From Acinetobacter bohemicus ANC 3994 (GTDB lineage: Bacteria; Pseudomonadota; Gammaproteobacteria; Pseudomonadales; Moraxellaceae), in NCBI RefSeq assembly GCF_000367925.1, contig NZ_KB849164.1, positions 970,349 through 1,034,348 of the forward strand: DNA of 64,000 nt, written 5' to 3'. The notes below the pieces were generated by a model, which was not told the origin of the DNA, searched no databases, and saw nothing but the letters and a program-made list of their open reading frames with translations. Made by a program: the position numbers and the translations under genes. Position 1 is the first letter of the stretch. Each line of letters opens with the position of its first letter. This document shows positions 38,025 through 47,005 of this stretch, one piece after another.

Positions 38025-38777
38025 ATGCCTCAACCAAGAATAAGAATGTTTGCTGGTCCTAATGGGTCTGGAAAAAGCACAGTTAAAGAATATTTATTGC
38101 CCCATCATATTGGGGCTTATTTAAATGCTGATGAATTAGAACAAATGCTGAATACAACTCATCAATTAAATTTGATGGTTTATCATTCTGCGTTAAAAGC
38201 ACAAGATTTAATTGATTTCCTAAAGCAGAAAAAGCGCCCTCAAATTGGTCATTTCATTCCTTTATTGAAACTCGATCCTATTTTATTGGATGACTACAAC
38301 ATTCAGTTCGATAGATCAGAAATTGATTCCTATCTCTGTGCGCGTATCATTGATTATATTCGCTTAGAATTTTTACGCTTAAAGATCAGTTTTACTTTTG
38401 AAACAGTGATGTCACATATTTCTAAAGTAGAATTTCTGCAAGAGGCACAACGCCAAGGCTTTAAAACCTATTTGTATTATGTATCGACTGTCGATCCGCT
38501 GATTAATATTGCTCGAGTTCAGTATCGAGTGAGTGTAGGCGGCCATCCTGTGCCTGAAAAAAAGATTGTAGAGCGTTATTACCGTAGTATGGATTTATTA
38601 ATGCAAGCGGTAGATGCCAGTGATCGAGCGTATTTATTTGATAATTCTTCAGATGGTGAAAAGGCTGCATTTATTGCCCAGATTCAATCAGCAGAAACCT
38701 TGAAAATGAATCCTGATGTTCAGCAATTACCATGGTGGTTTGCAGAGAAGGTATTTAAAGAATTCATAGACGAATAA
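38025..38777 (+). CDS. Zeta-toxin-like P-loop kinase, 250 aa
   Basis: Residues 11-19 are a Walker A loop (GPNGSGKST) at the very N-terminus, followed by a NADE segment (AYLNADELEQM) as in zeta toxins, then TFETVMSH and GHPVPEKKIVERYYRSMDLL, all standard for the zeta/AAA_33 kinase family. Zeta toxins phosphorylate UDP-N-acetylglucosamine and block cell-wall synthesis; chromosomal relatives may act on other substrates. There is no ribosome site of its own; translation probably couples to the upstream 86-aa gene. Toxicity is inferred. Confidence 0.78.
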   Translation: MPQPRIRMFAGPNGSGKSTVKEYLLPHHIGAYLNADELEQMLNTTHQLNLMVYHSALKAQDLIDFLKQKKRPQIGHFIPLLKLDPILLDDYNIQFDRSEIDSYLCARIIDYIRLEFLRLKISFTFETVMSHISKVEFLQEAQRQGFKTYLYYVSTVDPLINIARVQYRVSVGGHPVPEKKIVERYYRSMDLLMQAVDASDRAYLFDNSSDGEKAAFIAQIQSAETLKMNPDVQQLPWWFAEKVFKEFIDE

Positions 38778-38886
38778 AATACTTAAAGATCATCTTTAAA
38801 AACAAATAACCTTTGGTATATTGTAAAAAATGTTGTTTATAAAATTAAATAATAACTATTAAATCAATAACTAAGGGTTAGATAAA

Positions 38887-39087
38887 ATGACAAATATTCA
38901 ATCTTCTGAAAAGATACAAACGATTGGTGCAGATCTTGATGTGAAAGAGATTGAGCAAGAGCAACAAGACAAGAATAACAGTACAGATGTTACTTCAGGA
39001 TTAGATGTATTTGATTTAGCAGAATTAGGCAGTGATTTAATTGATGTATTAAGAGACTTGGTGAGTGGGATCAGTCTGGATCTATAA
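38887..39087 (+). CDS. Small acidic protein, 66 aa
   Basis: The protein is strongly acidic (GADLDVKEIEQEQQDKNNST) with a short amphipathic C-terminal helix (DLIDVLRDLVSGISLDL). An AAGGG-type ribosome site precedes the ATG. It has no signal peptide and no family I can name. It stands alone between the zeta-like operon and the sulfur operon. Confidence 0.55.
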   Translation: MTNIQSSEKIQTIGADLDVKEIEQEQQDKNNSTDVTSGLDVFDLAELGSDLIDVLRDLVSGISLDL

Positions 39088-39329
39088 AAGGGCTTCAATA
39101 AATTAGATAAGATTTAACCATACTTTATATTGTATACACCGCATACATAGTAAAATAATTGAGTATGAAACGGTCAGCTAATATAGCTGCATAGATTTTC
39201 CAATTTACAGCTAGGAAACTCAAACACACCCATTAAAAGAAACTTCTCAATCCATCATCCACAAAGATACAGCTATTGATATATTTTTAAATATATTATA
39301 TAAAAGTATATTGTTTGGAGCACTCTATC

Positions 39330-39746
39330 ATGCACGATTTCCTATTCGCATTTCTAGGTGGAACACTTTTAGGTCTCTCTGTCGTGGGCTATTTATATGT
39401 AAATGGTCGTATAGCAGGGGTTAGTGGTTTAATTGCCCAAGTCTTAAATTTGCAAACAATATTTAAGACACCGGCACTGTGGTTTTTATTGGGCTTGTTT
39501 GTGGTGCCATTTTTTTATGGCATTGTGCAAACGCCAAATATTGAACTCAATGCAAGTCCGCTAATGATGATTGTTGCAGGATTATTGGTGGGTTTCGGTA
39601 CGCGTATGGGTTCTGGATGTACCAGCGGACATGGTATTTGCGGAATAAGCCGACTTTCTAAACGCTCCATGATTGCAACCATGACCTTTATGTTTGCTGG
39701 ATTTATTACGGTTTATCTCATTCGTCATATCATTGGAGCGTTCTAA
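39330..39746 (+). CDS. YeeE/YedE family protein, first half (sulfur transport)
   Basis: An inner-membrane protein with about four helices and the family motif GFGTRMGSGCTSGHGICGIS, in which the cysteines form the conduction path for thiosulfate or a related sulfur compound. I start at ATG 39330 (MHDFLFAFLGG), not the TTG five codons earlier. Its partner half is encoded 1 bp after its stop, and the MBL-fold enzyme follows, so substrate movement and oxidation are linked in one operon. No bigR regulator is adjacent; a very AT-rich stretch with near-palindromes (39270-39312) precedes the gene. Confidence 0.85.
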   Translation: MHDFLFAFLGGTLLGLSVVGYLYVNGRIAGVSGLIAQVLNLQTIFKTPALWFLLGLFVVPFFYGIVQTPNIELNASPLMMIVAGLLVGFGTRMGSGCTSGHGICGISRLSKRSMIATMTFMFAGFITVYLIRHIIGAF

Positions 39747-39747
39747 A

Positions 39748-40170
39748 ATGAAAAATATATTGGCTTTTGTGTTTGGTGGATTATTTTCAATGGGTTTAAT
39801 TGTTTCAGGCATGTCTAATCCTGAAAAAGTATTAAATTTCCTTGATATATTTGGTCAATGGGATCCAAGTCTTGCATTTGTAATGCTAGGGGCGATCGCC
39901 GTAGCATTTATTCCATTTCAAAAAGTGGTACATCAGAATGAACCAAAAACACTATATGGTGAGGCGATTAATTTACCTAAAAACAATGCGATCGATTCTA
40001 ACTTGCTGATTGGGAGTTTAATTTTTGGAGTCGGTTGGGGGATTGCGGGTATTTGTCCAGCACCAAGTTTAACTTTAATTGGTCTAGGCTACTATCAGAT
40101 GATTTATTTTATTATCGCGATGTTCGCTGGTTTATTGATTCATCGTCAATGGGCAGGGAGAAATTCATGA
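39748..40170 (+). CDS. YeeE/YedE family protein, second half (DUF6691)
   Basis: An inner-membrane protein of 140 aa with about four helices. NILAFVFGGLFSMGLIVSGM and SLIFGVGWGIAGICPAPSL are the conserved parts; the G-[IL]-C-P-[GA]-P motif holds the second conserved cysteine of the YeeE/YedE pore. The ATG at 39748 follows the first-half gene by one base, and the stop overlaps the start of the next gene by four (ATGA), so all three are coupled. The two halves together equal one full-length YeeE. Confidence 0.85.
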   Translation: MKNILAFVFGGLFSMGLIVSGMSNPEKVLNFLDIFGQWDPSLAFVMLGAIAVAFIPFQKVVHQNEPKTLYGEAINLPKNNAIDSNLLIGSLIFGVGWGIAGICPAPSLTLIGLGYYQMIYFIIAMFAGLLIHRQWAGRNS

Positions 40171-41039
40171 CACAACATCCACAGGTACAGCATTTTTTTG
40201 ATGAGCAGACCAATACCTTTAGTTATGTCGTTGTTGATCCTATCAGCCGAAAATGCGCCGTAATAGATAGTGTTTTAGATTATGATGCCGCATCGGCAAC
40301 AACGAAGACCATAAACGCTGATTTGATTGTTAATTACATTCAAGAAAATAGCCTAAGCGTAGAGTGGATTTTAGAAACACACGTCCATGCTGACCATTTA
40401 ACCGCATCACAGTATTTAAAAGAGCGCTTAGGCGGTCAAATCGCGATCAGTAAGAAAATTGCTATTGTACAAGAGACTTTCAGTTCAATTTATAACTTGG
40501 ACATTAAGCACTTTAACGCCCAGCAAGCATTTGATCATTTATTTGCAGATCATGAACAGTTCAAAATTGGTGAATTAATCGCATATAACATACCAACGCC
40601 AGGGCACACACCTGCATGTTTAAGCTATGTGATCGGTGATGCTGTATTTGTTGGTGATACCTTATTTATGCCTGATTATGGAACAGCACGTTGTGATTTT
40701 CCGAAGGGCAGTGCTTCAGTTTTATTTGATTCAGTCAAAATACTTTATCAATTAGCTGAAAATATTCGTGTTTTTCTTTGTCATGATTATTTACCTGAAG
40801 GGCGACATCAATATAGCTGTGAAAGTAGTATTCAAGCGCAGAGGGGCACAAATATTCATATTAATGATCGAACAACAAAGGCTGAATTTGTAGCAATGCG
40901 TAACCGCCGTGATGCCACACTGGCAATGCCTAAACTAATTTTACCCGCTATTCAAATTAATATGAATGGAGGGAAATTCCCTGAACCAGAAGAAAATGGA
41001 ATTCGCTATTTAAAGCTACCGTTCAATTATTTTAAATAG
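40167..41039 (+). CDS. blh: MBL-fold persulfide dioxygenase-like enzyme (Blh type)
   Basis: This belongs to the ETHE1/Blh group, which oxidises glutathione persulfide to sulfite with a mononuclear iron. The metal site is H72, H74, D76 and H77 in THVHADH, with PTPGHTPACLSYV, VGDTLFMPDYGTARCDFP and LCHDYLPEGR following. Start ATG 40167; 290 aa. Coupled to the two YeeE/YedE genes, as in the bigR operon that detoxifies hydrogen sulfide in biofilms of plant-associated bacteria. The BigR repressor itself is not seen here. Confidence 0.88.
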   Translation: MTQHPQVQHFFDEQTNTFSYVVVDPISRKCAVIDSVLDYDAASATTKTINADLIVNYIQENSLSVEWILETHVHADHLTASQYLKERLGGQIAISKKIAIVQETFSSIYNLDIKHFNAQQAFDHLFADHEQFKIGELIAYNIPTPGHTPACLSYVIGDAVFVGDTLFMPDYGTARCDFPKGSASVLFDSVKILYQLAENIRVFLCHDYLPEGRHQYSCESSIQAQRGTNIHINDRTTKAEFVAMRNRRDATLAMPKLILPAIQINMNGGKFPEPEENGIRYLKLPFNYFK

Positions 41040-41267
41040 CCAATATTTCTGATTTTTTTGAAAAGAGCACCACTTTATTTGACTTGCTAAATTAAGGTGG
41101 TAATTAGATAAACCATACAACTATTTGTTTAATAGATATTTTTAACAATATGTTTAAATCACCATAAAATAGCCTAAGTAAAAATAATATTTTTAAAAAA
41201 TGGCAATTGATTAATTTCCTATTATCATCAAATATAAATCAACCTTAAATTGTTATAAAAGAAATTT

Positions 41268-42032
41268 ATGTTTTTAAATTATCAAATTCATCTCAATGAA
41301 ACAGTAACCGAAAAAACACCTATCGTATTTATTCATGGTCTTTTTGGTAGTTTAAGTAATTTAGCCATGATTGCTCGTGAATTTTATGATACTCATCCAG
41401 TAATTCAAATAGATGTACGGAATCATGGGCTTTCAGCACATTCAGATGAAATGAATTATGTTGTAATGGCACAAGATATTTTAGATACGCTAGATTCCAT
41501 CAATATTCAGAAATTTTCTGTTATTGGTCATTCTATGGGGGGAAAAATTGCGATGCAATTGGTTCATCAAGCAAGTGAGAGAATCGAGCAATTGGTTGTC
41601 TTGGATATCGCGCCATTTGCATACACTCAAAACCACCATGAGCAAATTTTTAAAGCCTTATTTGCAGTACAAAATGCAAAAGTTGAAAACCGCCAACAAG
41701 CAGCTCAAATCATGCGTGAATATTTACATGAAGAAATGGTGATTCAATTTTTAATGAAATCTTTTACTCAAGGTCGCTGGCTTTTTAATGTCGATGCATT
41801 ATTTAAGCATTATTCAGATATTTTGCATTGGGATACTATCCAACCATGTAGCAAAGAAACACTCTTTATTCGAGGCGGTGGATCTGCATATATTAGTACA
41901 ACTGAACATTTTGCAGCAATTGAACAACAATTTCCGAAAGCTAAAATTCAAGTTGTAGCAGATGCTGGACATTGGTTACATGCAGAAAAGACCCAACAAG
42001 TAGTTGATCAAATCAAAAAATATTTAAACTAA
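41268..42032 (+). CDS. ybfF: Alpha/beta-hydrolase, YbfF-like esterase
   Basis: A 254-aa alpha/beta hydrolase. The oxyanion strand (IVFIHGLFGSLSNL), the nucleophile elbow GHSMGG (Ser near residue 90), DVRNHGLSAHS and the final histidine in DAGHWLHAEKT are in place. The closest well-known family is YbfF, acyl-CoA or short ester hydrolase. It is a stand-alone gene at the edge of the T6SS locus, facing tagX tail to tail, and probably unrelated to secretion. Confidence 0.82.
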   Translation: MFLNYQIHLNETVTEKTPIVFIHGLFGSLSNLAMIAREFYDTHPVIQIDVRNHGLSAHSDEMNYVVMAQDILDTLDSINIQKFSVIGHSMGGKIAMQLVHQASERIEQLVVLDIAPFAYTQNHHEQIFKALFAVQNAKVENRQQAAQIMREYLHEEMVIQFLMKSFTQGRWLFNVDALFKHYSDILHWDTIQPCSKETLFIRGGGSAYISTTEHFAAIEQQFPKAKIQVVADAGHWLHAEKTQQVVDQIKKYLN

Positions 42033-42073
42033 ATTTTAGGTAGCAGCTTCATTTTAATTAAGCTGCTCTTAAA

Positions 42074-43024
42074 TTAAGGAAGATTATTAGCCAGCAGTTG
42101 ACCTTCTGAAGTTAACTGTTCGGCCATTTCAGCTGTTTTTCTTAACCCCGGCATACGGTATTCAGTATGACCATAGTCTTGAATGGACTTCCAGCGGCCA
42201 CCCCAAGTTAAACCCAAAGATTCAGCAACTTCACCATATAATTGGTAGCCTTTCATAACTTCCGGATTACGTTCTGAAATAACCACTTTACCATTACGTT
42301 TAAATGCAATATCGGCAGCCAAACCAAATTGATGATAACTTTGGAAACCTTTGGCACGAGTAACATGACGATTACCCGCCAATAAATTCTGTTGCTCTGG
42401 ACTGCGATAACCTTCTAATAAAACCATTTCATAACCATGACGTTCTTGCATGATTTTAAAGACCATGAGTAAACGCTGTTTATAACGTGGATTCATTTTA
42501 TGCCATTTACGATCAGCCGTAGCAATATCACTGTGTGAACTTTGCATATGCAGATCCTCAATATTAGGATTAAATGCTTCAGCCTGAACACTATGTTGTG
42601 TCCCAATCTGGCTTTCAGCCATAATTGCTTCTTCAATTAATGATGCATTTACTTCATCTGGCGGAGACAGCATTTGCCCATCAAGTAAGCCATAAATTTG
42701 AGGATCAACTTCTCTTAAATAGTCAGCTTCAATTTTGGTGGGATTAATGGGACGGGTAAAAGCAAAAATTAAAATACTGCTAAATAACAAGAATCCAGAA
42801 ATAAGAATCCACCATTGTTGTAAATGCCAGTGCGATTGAGTTTGTGCAGGTGCAGCAGCATTATTGAGTTGTTGGGCAAAATGCTTGGCAGAATAAAGCC
42901 GCTTCTTACTTTCTGGAATAAGAACAACAAAAAAACCTTGCACTTTATGACGTAATTCATAAGAAAATAACAAGGCCAAACTGCTTGAAACAAAAATAAA
43001 GCCAATAAAAATAACAATAATCAT
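42074..43024 (-). CDS. tagX: TagX, peptidoglycan endopeptidase of the T6SS
   Basis: TagX is the Acinetobacter T6SS wall hydrolase (L,D-endopeptidase, VanY/peptidase M15 fold) thought to open peptidoglycan for assembly of the apparatus. N-terminal membrane anchors are at about residues 2-17 and 73-90, and the periplasmic catalytic domain holds SYHQFGLAADIAF and DYGHTEY, the zinc-binding H, D and H. Its start overlaps the stop of the preceding gene (ATGATT within 4 nt). Last gene of the leftward arm. Position and motifs agree with the published Acinetobacter loci. Confidence 0.88.
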   Translation of the reverse strand: MIIVIFIGFIFVSSSLALLFSYELRHKVQGFFVVLIPESKKRLYSAKHFAQQLNNAAAPAQTQSHWHLQQWWILISGFLLFSSILIFAFTRPINPTKIEADYLREVDPQIYGLLDGQMLSPPDEVNASLIEEAIMAESQIGTQHSVQAEAFNPNIEDLHMQSSHSDIATADRKWHKMNPRYKQRLLMVFKIMQERHGYEMVLLEGYRSPEQQNLLAGNRHVTRAKGFQSYHQFGLAADIAFKRNGKVVISERNPEVMKGYQLYGEVAESLGLTWGGRWKSIQDYGHTEYRMPGLRKTAEMAEQLTSEGQLLANNLP

Positions 43025-43659
43025 GGAGACACGGCGGTTTCTGTCAAAATGATCGGTGTTCTTGTTACTGTAATTTGTATAGAAGCTTCAGGGGTTTCAT
43101 TTACTGCAATATTATTTCCTTTAAGTAAGTTACTTTCTTTTTCTTCATTTTGTGCTGTTAATACTTTATTCGCAGCTGTCAATTTAGCTGTTTCTGTTTT
43201 TAGTGCTACTTTGGAAGCAGCAATATTTTTCGCAGTAATTTGATGTTCTTTAACTATATTCTTCAAATTATTTAAATTTGAAGTCATTTTTTTCGAATCA
43301 TGATGATGTAAAAAAGCCTGACTTAAATCCATATTTTGAGGTTGTGGAAAATCAGTCATATGTTCAATATTTCCATCTTTAACAGATAGATCATTATGAG
43401 TTTCCTGTGGAGTTGGATACTTTTCTAAAACTGGAGACACTTGATCATCAAGCTCTTCTAAAACTTTTTGTTCAGAAAGCTGTGTATTGATAACCGCTAA
43501 AGGTTTTTGAATTTCATGATGATTTAAATAAATATACACCGTAATTAAGCTAAAAATAGCGCCAGTAAAGAAACCTGAAATTCCATACAGTACCGGCAAA
43601 TGCTTTATATTTTTTGTAGGTCGTAATAGTCTTAAAGACTTTTGTTTTTCGTTCGCCAT
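43021..43659 (-). CDS. T6SS-associated membrane protein (AsaE-like), 212 aa
   Basis: One membrane helix (about residues 24-44, LYGISGFFTGAIFSLITVYI) anchors a periplasmic part rich in Lys, Asn, Gln and Thr that looks like coiled coil and disorder (KKMTSNLNNLKNIVKEHQIT). It matches no general family. In Acinetobacter a gene of this kind lies between tssL and tagX and is called asaE, as far as I recall; the name is therefore tentative. It is co-transcribed with both neighbours: 12 bp after tssL, 4 bp overlap with tagX. Confidence 0.7.
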   Translation of the reverse strand: MANEKQKSLRLLRPTKNIKHLPVLYGISGFFTGAIFSLITVYIYLNHHEIQKPLAVINTQLSEQKVLEELDDQVSPVLEKYPTPQETHNDLSVKDGNIEHMTDFPQPQNMDLSQAFLHHHDSKKMTSNLNNLKNIVKEHQITAKNIAASKVALKTETAKLTAANKVLTAQNEEKESNLLKGNNIAVNETPEASIQITVTRTPIILTETAVSP

Positions 43660-43671
43660 TTTTTATTTTCT

Positions 43672-44478
43672 TTATGGTAAATGAATGGTGATATAGGCTT
43701 GTTCTATAGGTGGACTAATAATATTTTGATATTTAGAAAATGCCTGATCATTTTGTTTTAAAAGCATAAAATTTAAGCCAATAAATGACAATAAAGCAAA
43801 AAGTACCAAAAATATTAAAATCCAAAAAAATGGTAATTCACGATGAATAATATGTTTAATCTGATCAGGTAAAGCTGAAAATGGAGAAAAAGCGGGCTTC
43901 TTACCTTTTAAAAAGTCAATTTCATCACTGATACGCATCACCAGATGATTTAGATTTTCTATAGACTCTATGCGGAATTTGCCATAGAAGCCAAGTAACA
44001 TACAGTAATGAAAGACTTCTAAAGCTGCTAGCCTATCTTTGCCTTGGCTACGAAGAAATTCTAAAATTTCAAAAAAACGATAGCCTGCGAGTTGTGAACC
44101 GAAAAGACTTAATTGTAATGGACTAATCATCCAATTATTTTGTAAATCAAAGAATTGAGCACTTTGTTGAGTAACGATTGTTTCATCAAGTAAGGCGCAG
44201 TAGGCATATTTCGCATCATGAATATCATTAGCCGAAAATTGTAGCTTTCGTGCTTGATTTTCAAAATGATTTAATAAGTTTAAAATTTTATCCCGAAATT
44301 CATCCACATTAGATGGAATATATTGCTGCTTCAATAAAAAAACAATATAGAAACCATCATGTAATAAATCAATAAGATTGGTTGCACTACTCATTTTTGA
44401 TTGTGCCGAAGTAGGGTTTAAGCCTATACCAATTAGTCCATCCTCAAAAAGTGAATGTACCGTATTATTTATATTCAT
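43672..44478 (-). CDS. tssL: TssL (DotU/IcmH family), T6SS membrane complex
   Basis: TssL anchors the baseplate to the inner membrane with TssM. The cytoplasmic DotU-type domain (LLHDGFYIVFLLKQQYIPSN, then AKYAYCALLDETIV, and LLGFYGKFR) precedes one C-terminal membrane helix (about 216-238, FFWILIFLVLFALLSFIGLN). It has a short periplasmic tail and no OmpA-like peptidoglycan domain, so wall contact must come from other proteins such as TagN. 11 bp after tssK. Confidence 0.93.
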   Translation of the reverse strand: MNINNTVHSLFEDGLIGIGLNPTSAQSKMSSATNLIDLLHDGFYIVFLLKQQYIPSNVDEFRDKILNLLNHFENQARKLQFSANDIHDAKYAYCALLDETIVTQQSAQFFDLQNNWMISPLQLSLFGSQLAGYRFFEILEFLRSQGKDRLAALEVFHYCMLLGFYGKFRIESIENLNHLVMRISDEIDFLKGKKPAFSPFSALPDQIKHIIHRELPFFWILIFLVLFALLSFIGLNFMLLKQNDQAFSKYQNIISPPIEQAYITIHLP

Positions 44479-44489
44479 AGCGTGCTTCC

Positions 44490-45854
44490 TTAGCTATTGA
44501 TCACCGCAATCAGTTCAATTGAAATATCTTGGAAACCTGCTGGCACATAAATGCAAATCGATTGTGCATCGAGCATTCGTTGGTACAACTCATTATTGGG
44601 TTCAATTTCAAAGTAGCTCACTCCAGAACGAATTGGAATTGCGGTCGGGACTTGCATTAAGTGCTGTAAAGGAATGACAGGAAGTGCTGCAACAACACGT
44701 TGTTCAACATCCACTGAGTTGCCGACTTTAAAACGAAGTGGTACCAATTGAATAAGGTCATGAGACTTCATCATGCCACTTGAAACTGCAATATAAAGTC
44801 GAGTGTCTCGCGTAATTTTGTCGGACTCCAGACTTCCTAGCCAATAGGACGGTTTAACTTCTTTTAAAGCGATACTGATATAGCGATTTGAAATAATGGT
44901 ATCGAGTAAATCGCGTAAAATAAGATCTAACTGTGAAAAACTTTCTTGTAAATGATGATGCTTATAAACAGGGAGTTGGTCGACTTCATAGGCAGTAGAA
45001 AAGGTAAGCAGCGATCCCGTTAAACGTAATAATTCAAAAAACAACCGTTCCGGATGAATGTGTGGATATTTCAGAAGATGATTCAATGTTGCATGTGCTG
45101 TATTTAAGGCATTGACCAACCAAAAAGAAACAATATCTCCTGAACGAAACTCAATAATTTTTTGTTCATTTTCACGATTATTGGTTTGAATGGTTTTAAT
45201 TTTGGCTTTAATGACATTTAAGGTCCGTTTTAACGCTGAAATCAGTGTTTCACATGCTTCAATGTGCAAAATCGGTGGAATAAATTTATGATCTAATTCA
45301 AAACTGCCTGAACTTTGACGTTTCACTTTAGCCACTGGCAAATATAAAAAACCATCTAATTCATGATTTGGTTCAATACTGGATTCAAAGATTTTAAATT
45401 CTGCACGGCGCCTTAATAACGTGATATCCGCTACCGTTGCATCGGTAAATAAATCATGGGTTTCTGTTAAATGTGAGTGATAACGGCTGGGTTTAACACT
45501 TTCATCATAAGAAACATTTTTTTTATGAGGTTGAATAATCGGTAAAGCCAAATAGACCGTCATTTCACCACGTAGATTTAAATCATCAAGCTGAATCGGA
45601 TGGGGTAATAAATCACGTGCAGGCGCTTGGTAAATCTCACCATCTTGCCAAATCATCTCCACTTTTTCTAAAGTCAAAACATGGGTGCTTAATTGCACTT
45701 CATCAAATACAATCGATTGCACGCCATACGAAAATGGAATGGTTGCACGAATGGTATGATTCAAGCGCTGTTCATGATAGGCATCTTGTAATTGAAAATG
45801 TTGTGGACGTAAAAATAAACCTTCGCCCCAAAGAATTTTTTCTGCTTTAAACAT
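44490..45854 (-). CDS. tssK: TssK, T6SS baseplate adaptor
   Basis: TssK trimers link the baseplate wedges (TssEFG) to the TssLM membrane complex. The N-terminal shoulder domain has the family hallmark ILWGEGLFLRPQHFQLQDAY, and HPERLFFELLRLTGSLLTF and the C-terminal YFEIEPNNELYQRML complete it. 454 aa, normal. It lies 5 bp after tssA in the leftward operon. Confidence 0.96.
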   Translation of the reverse strand: MFKAEKILWGEGLFLRPQHFQLQDAYHEQRLNHTIRATIPFSYGVQSIVFDEVQLSTHVLTLEKVEMIWQDGEIYQAPARDLLPHPIQLDDLNLRGEMTVYLALPIIQPHKKNVSYDESVKPSRYHSHLTETHDLFTDATVADITLLRRRAEFKIFESSIEPNHELDGFLYLPVAKVKRQSSGSFELDHKFIPPILHIEACETLISALKRTLNVIKAKIKTIQTNNRENEQKIIEFRSGDIVSFWLVNALNTAHATLNHLLKYPHIHPERLFFELLRLTGSLLTFSTAYEVDQLPVYKHHHLQESFSQLDLILRDLLDTIISNRYISIALKEVKPSYWLGSLESDKITRDTRLYIAVSSGMMKSHDLIQLVPLRFKVGNSVDVEQRVVAALPVIPLQHLMQVPTAIPIRSGVSYFEIEPNNELYQRMLDAQSICIYVPAGFQDISIELIAVINS

Positions 45855-45859
45855 GAACT

Positions 45860-46972
45860 TTACCTATTGTTATTTGTGTCATTAATATTTTTTTGTACAC
45901 CCAAAAGCTCATGGAGCATTTCTAACGGATTTTCATCTTTAATTACTTGCGCCAACCATTCATGTAGTGGAAGCTGATTCCATTGAATGGTTTTTTGTAG
46001 CATGTAGCTGACAGGGCTATGCGGTTCATTGATTTTGAAATAATCGGCAATCTCTTGTAAAACCTGCATAGCTTGTTCACGATTTGCCAAATGATTTTGA
46101 GCCTGTAGTTGAAAGTTTTGTGGTTTTGTTGTGACTACTTGATCAAGAACTGTTTGAATCGTTTCGGCAGGCATGGCTGTAGCAAGATTAGGCGTAGACT
46201 GATTTGACACAATCTCTTGCAAGCCGAATGCATCTGTTTTATATAGTTTTTTTAAAATACTATGGATAGACTCCAATTGTGAATCTATCGATGAAAAACT
46301 AGGTGCATCTATCTCCATTAAGCTATTCAGTACATTTTTTAAAATATTCCATTGATTTAAAATTTCTAAAAAGTCCTGATAATTTTGATATTGAAAAGAT
46401 TTTGATGTGTTAATCAGGGCTTGTTCAAATTGCTCAAGTGATGCATTCACTTGTACTTGATCTTCAGTCTGTTTACGGCGTAAATTTTGTTGGTGCAATA
46501 AGCCCTCATAATCAATTAAACAATAAAGGGGTGAAGCATTTACAATTGGAATATTTTTAATTAATACAGGTAATTGATTAATTAACCCTTGTAACAATCC
46601 CAGACGTTGATCTAGATCATCATCTTCAATTTCAGGATGTAATAATGTCCAAAAATGACTTAAGCTACGCTGAGTAAGTTCTAGACTTTTTGCGATACCT
46701 TGAAAACCGTATAAGTTTGCCCATGCTTCCATTAACCAACTGTATAACCGAATATCTTTGGTTTTCTCAGTTAATAGCTCAATGGATTTCGCATTGACAA
46801 ACTGCCAATCGGCCAATTTCGGCTCCTCAATCCAATCACCTTGATCTAGCAAGGGATCATCTTGAGATTTTGCTTTTTTTATTGCATGAAATTCATTTGA
46901 AAATGAACAGTCCATTCCGCAAGGGGCTTCATCTGAGATGACTTTTAATAATGATTCGAGCTTTACACTCAT
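45860..46972 (-). CDS. tssA: TssA-type protein (ImpA N-terminal domain)
   Basis: TssA proteins guide sheath and tube assembly at the baseplate or distal end. The ImpA_N domain is clear in residues ~10-130: EAPCGMDCSFSNEFHAI, WQFVNAKSIELLTEKTKDIR, WANLYGFQG, and WTLLHPEIEDDD. The middle is helical, and the end (ISYMLQKTIQWNQLPLHEWL-like, VSYMLQKTIQWNQLP) matches the short C-terminal domain of the VasJ/TssA-type proteins. 370 aa. 33 bp after tssH. Confidence 0.9.
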   Translation of the reverse strand: MSVKLESLLKVISDEAPCGMDCSFSNEFHAIKKAKSQDDPLLDQGDWIEEPKLADWQFVNAKSIELLTEKTKDIRLYSWLMEAWANLYGFQGIAKSLELTQRSLSHFWTLLHPEIEDDDLDQRLGLLQGLINQLPVLIKNIPIVNASPLYCLIDYEGLLHQQNLRRKQTEDQVQVNASLEQFEQALINTSKSFQYQNYQDFLEILNQWNILKNVLNSLMEIDAPSFSSIDSQLESIHSILKKLYKTDAFGLQEIVSNQSTPNLATAMPAETIQTVLDQVVTTKPQNFQLQAQNHLANREQAMQVLQEIADYFKINEPHSPVSYMLQKTIQWNQLPLHEWLAQVIKDENPLEMLHELLGVQKNINDTNNNR

Positions 46973-47005
46973 ATTATGCCTTTATAATATGTTAAAAATT
47001 TTAAA

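Noticed and set aside
42769..43017. Second open frame inside tagX
   Set aside because: It is a shifted-frame shadow of the tagX membrane region; tagX itself has all motifs.
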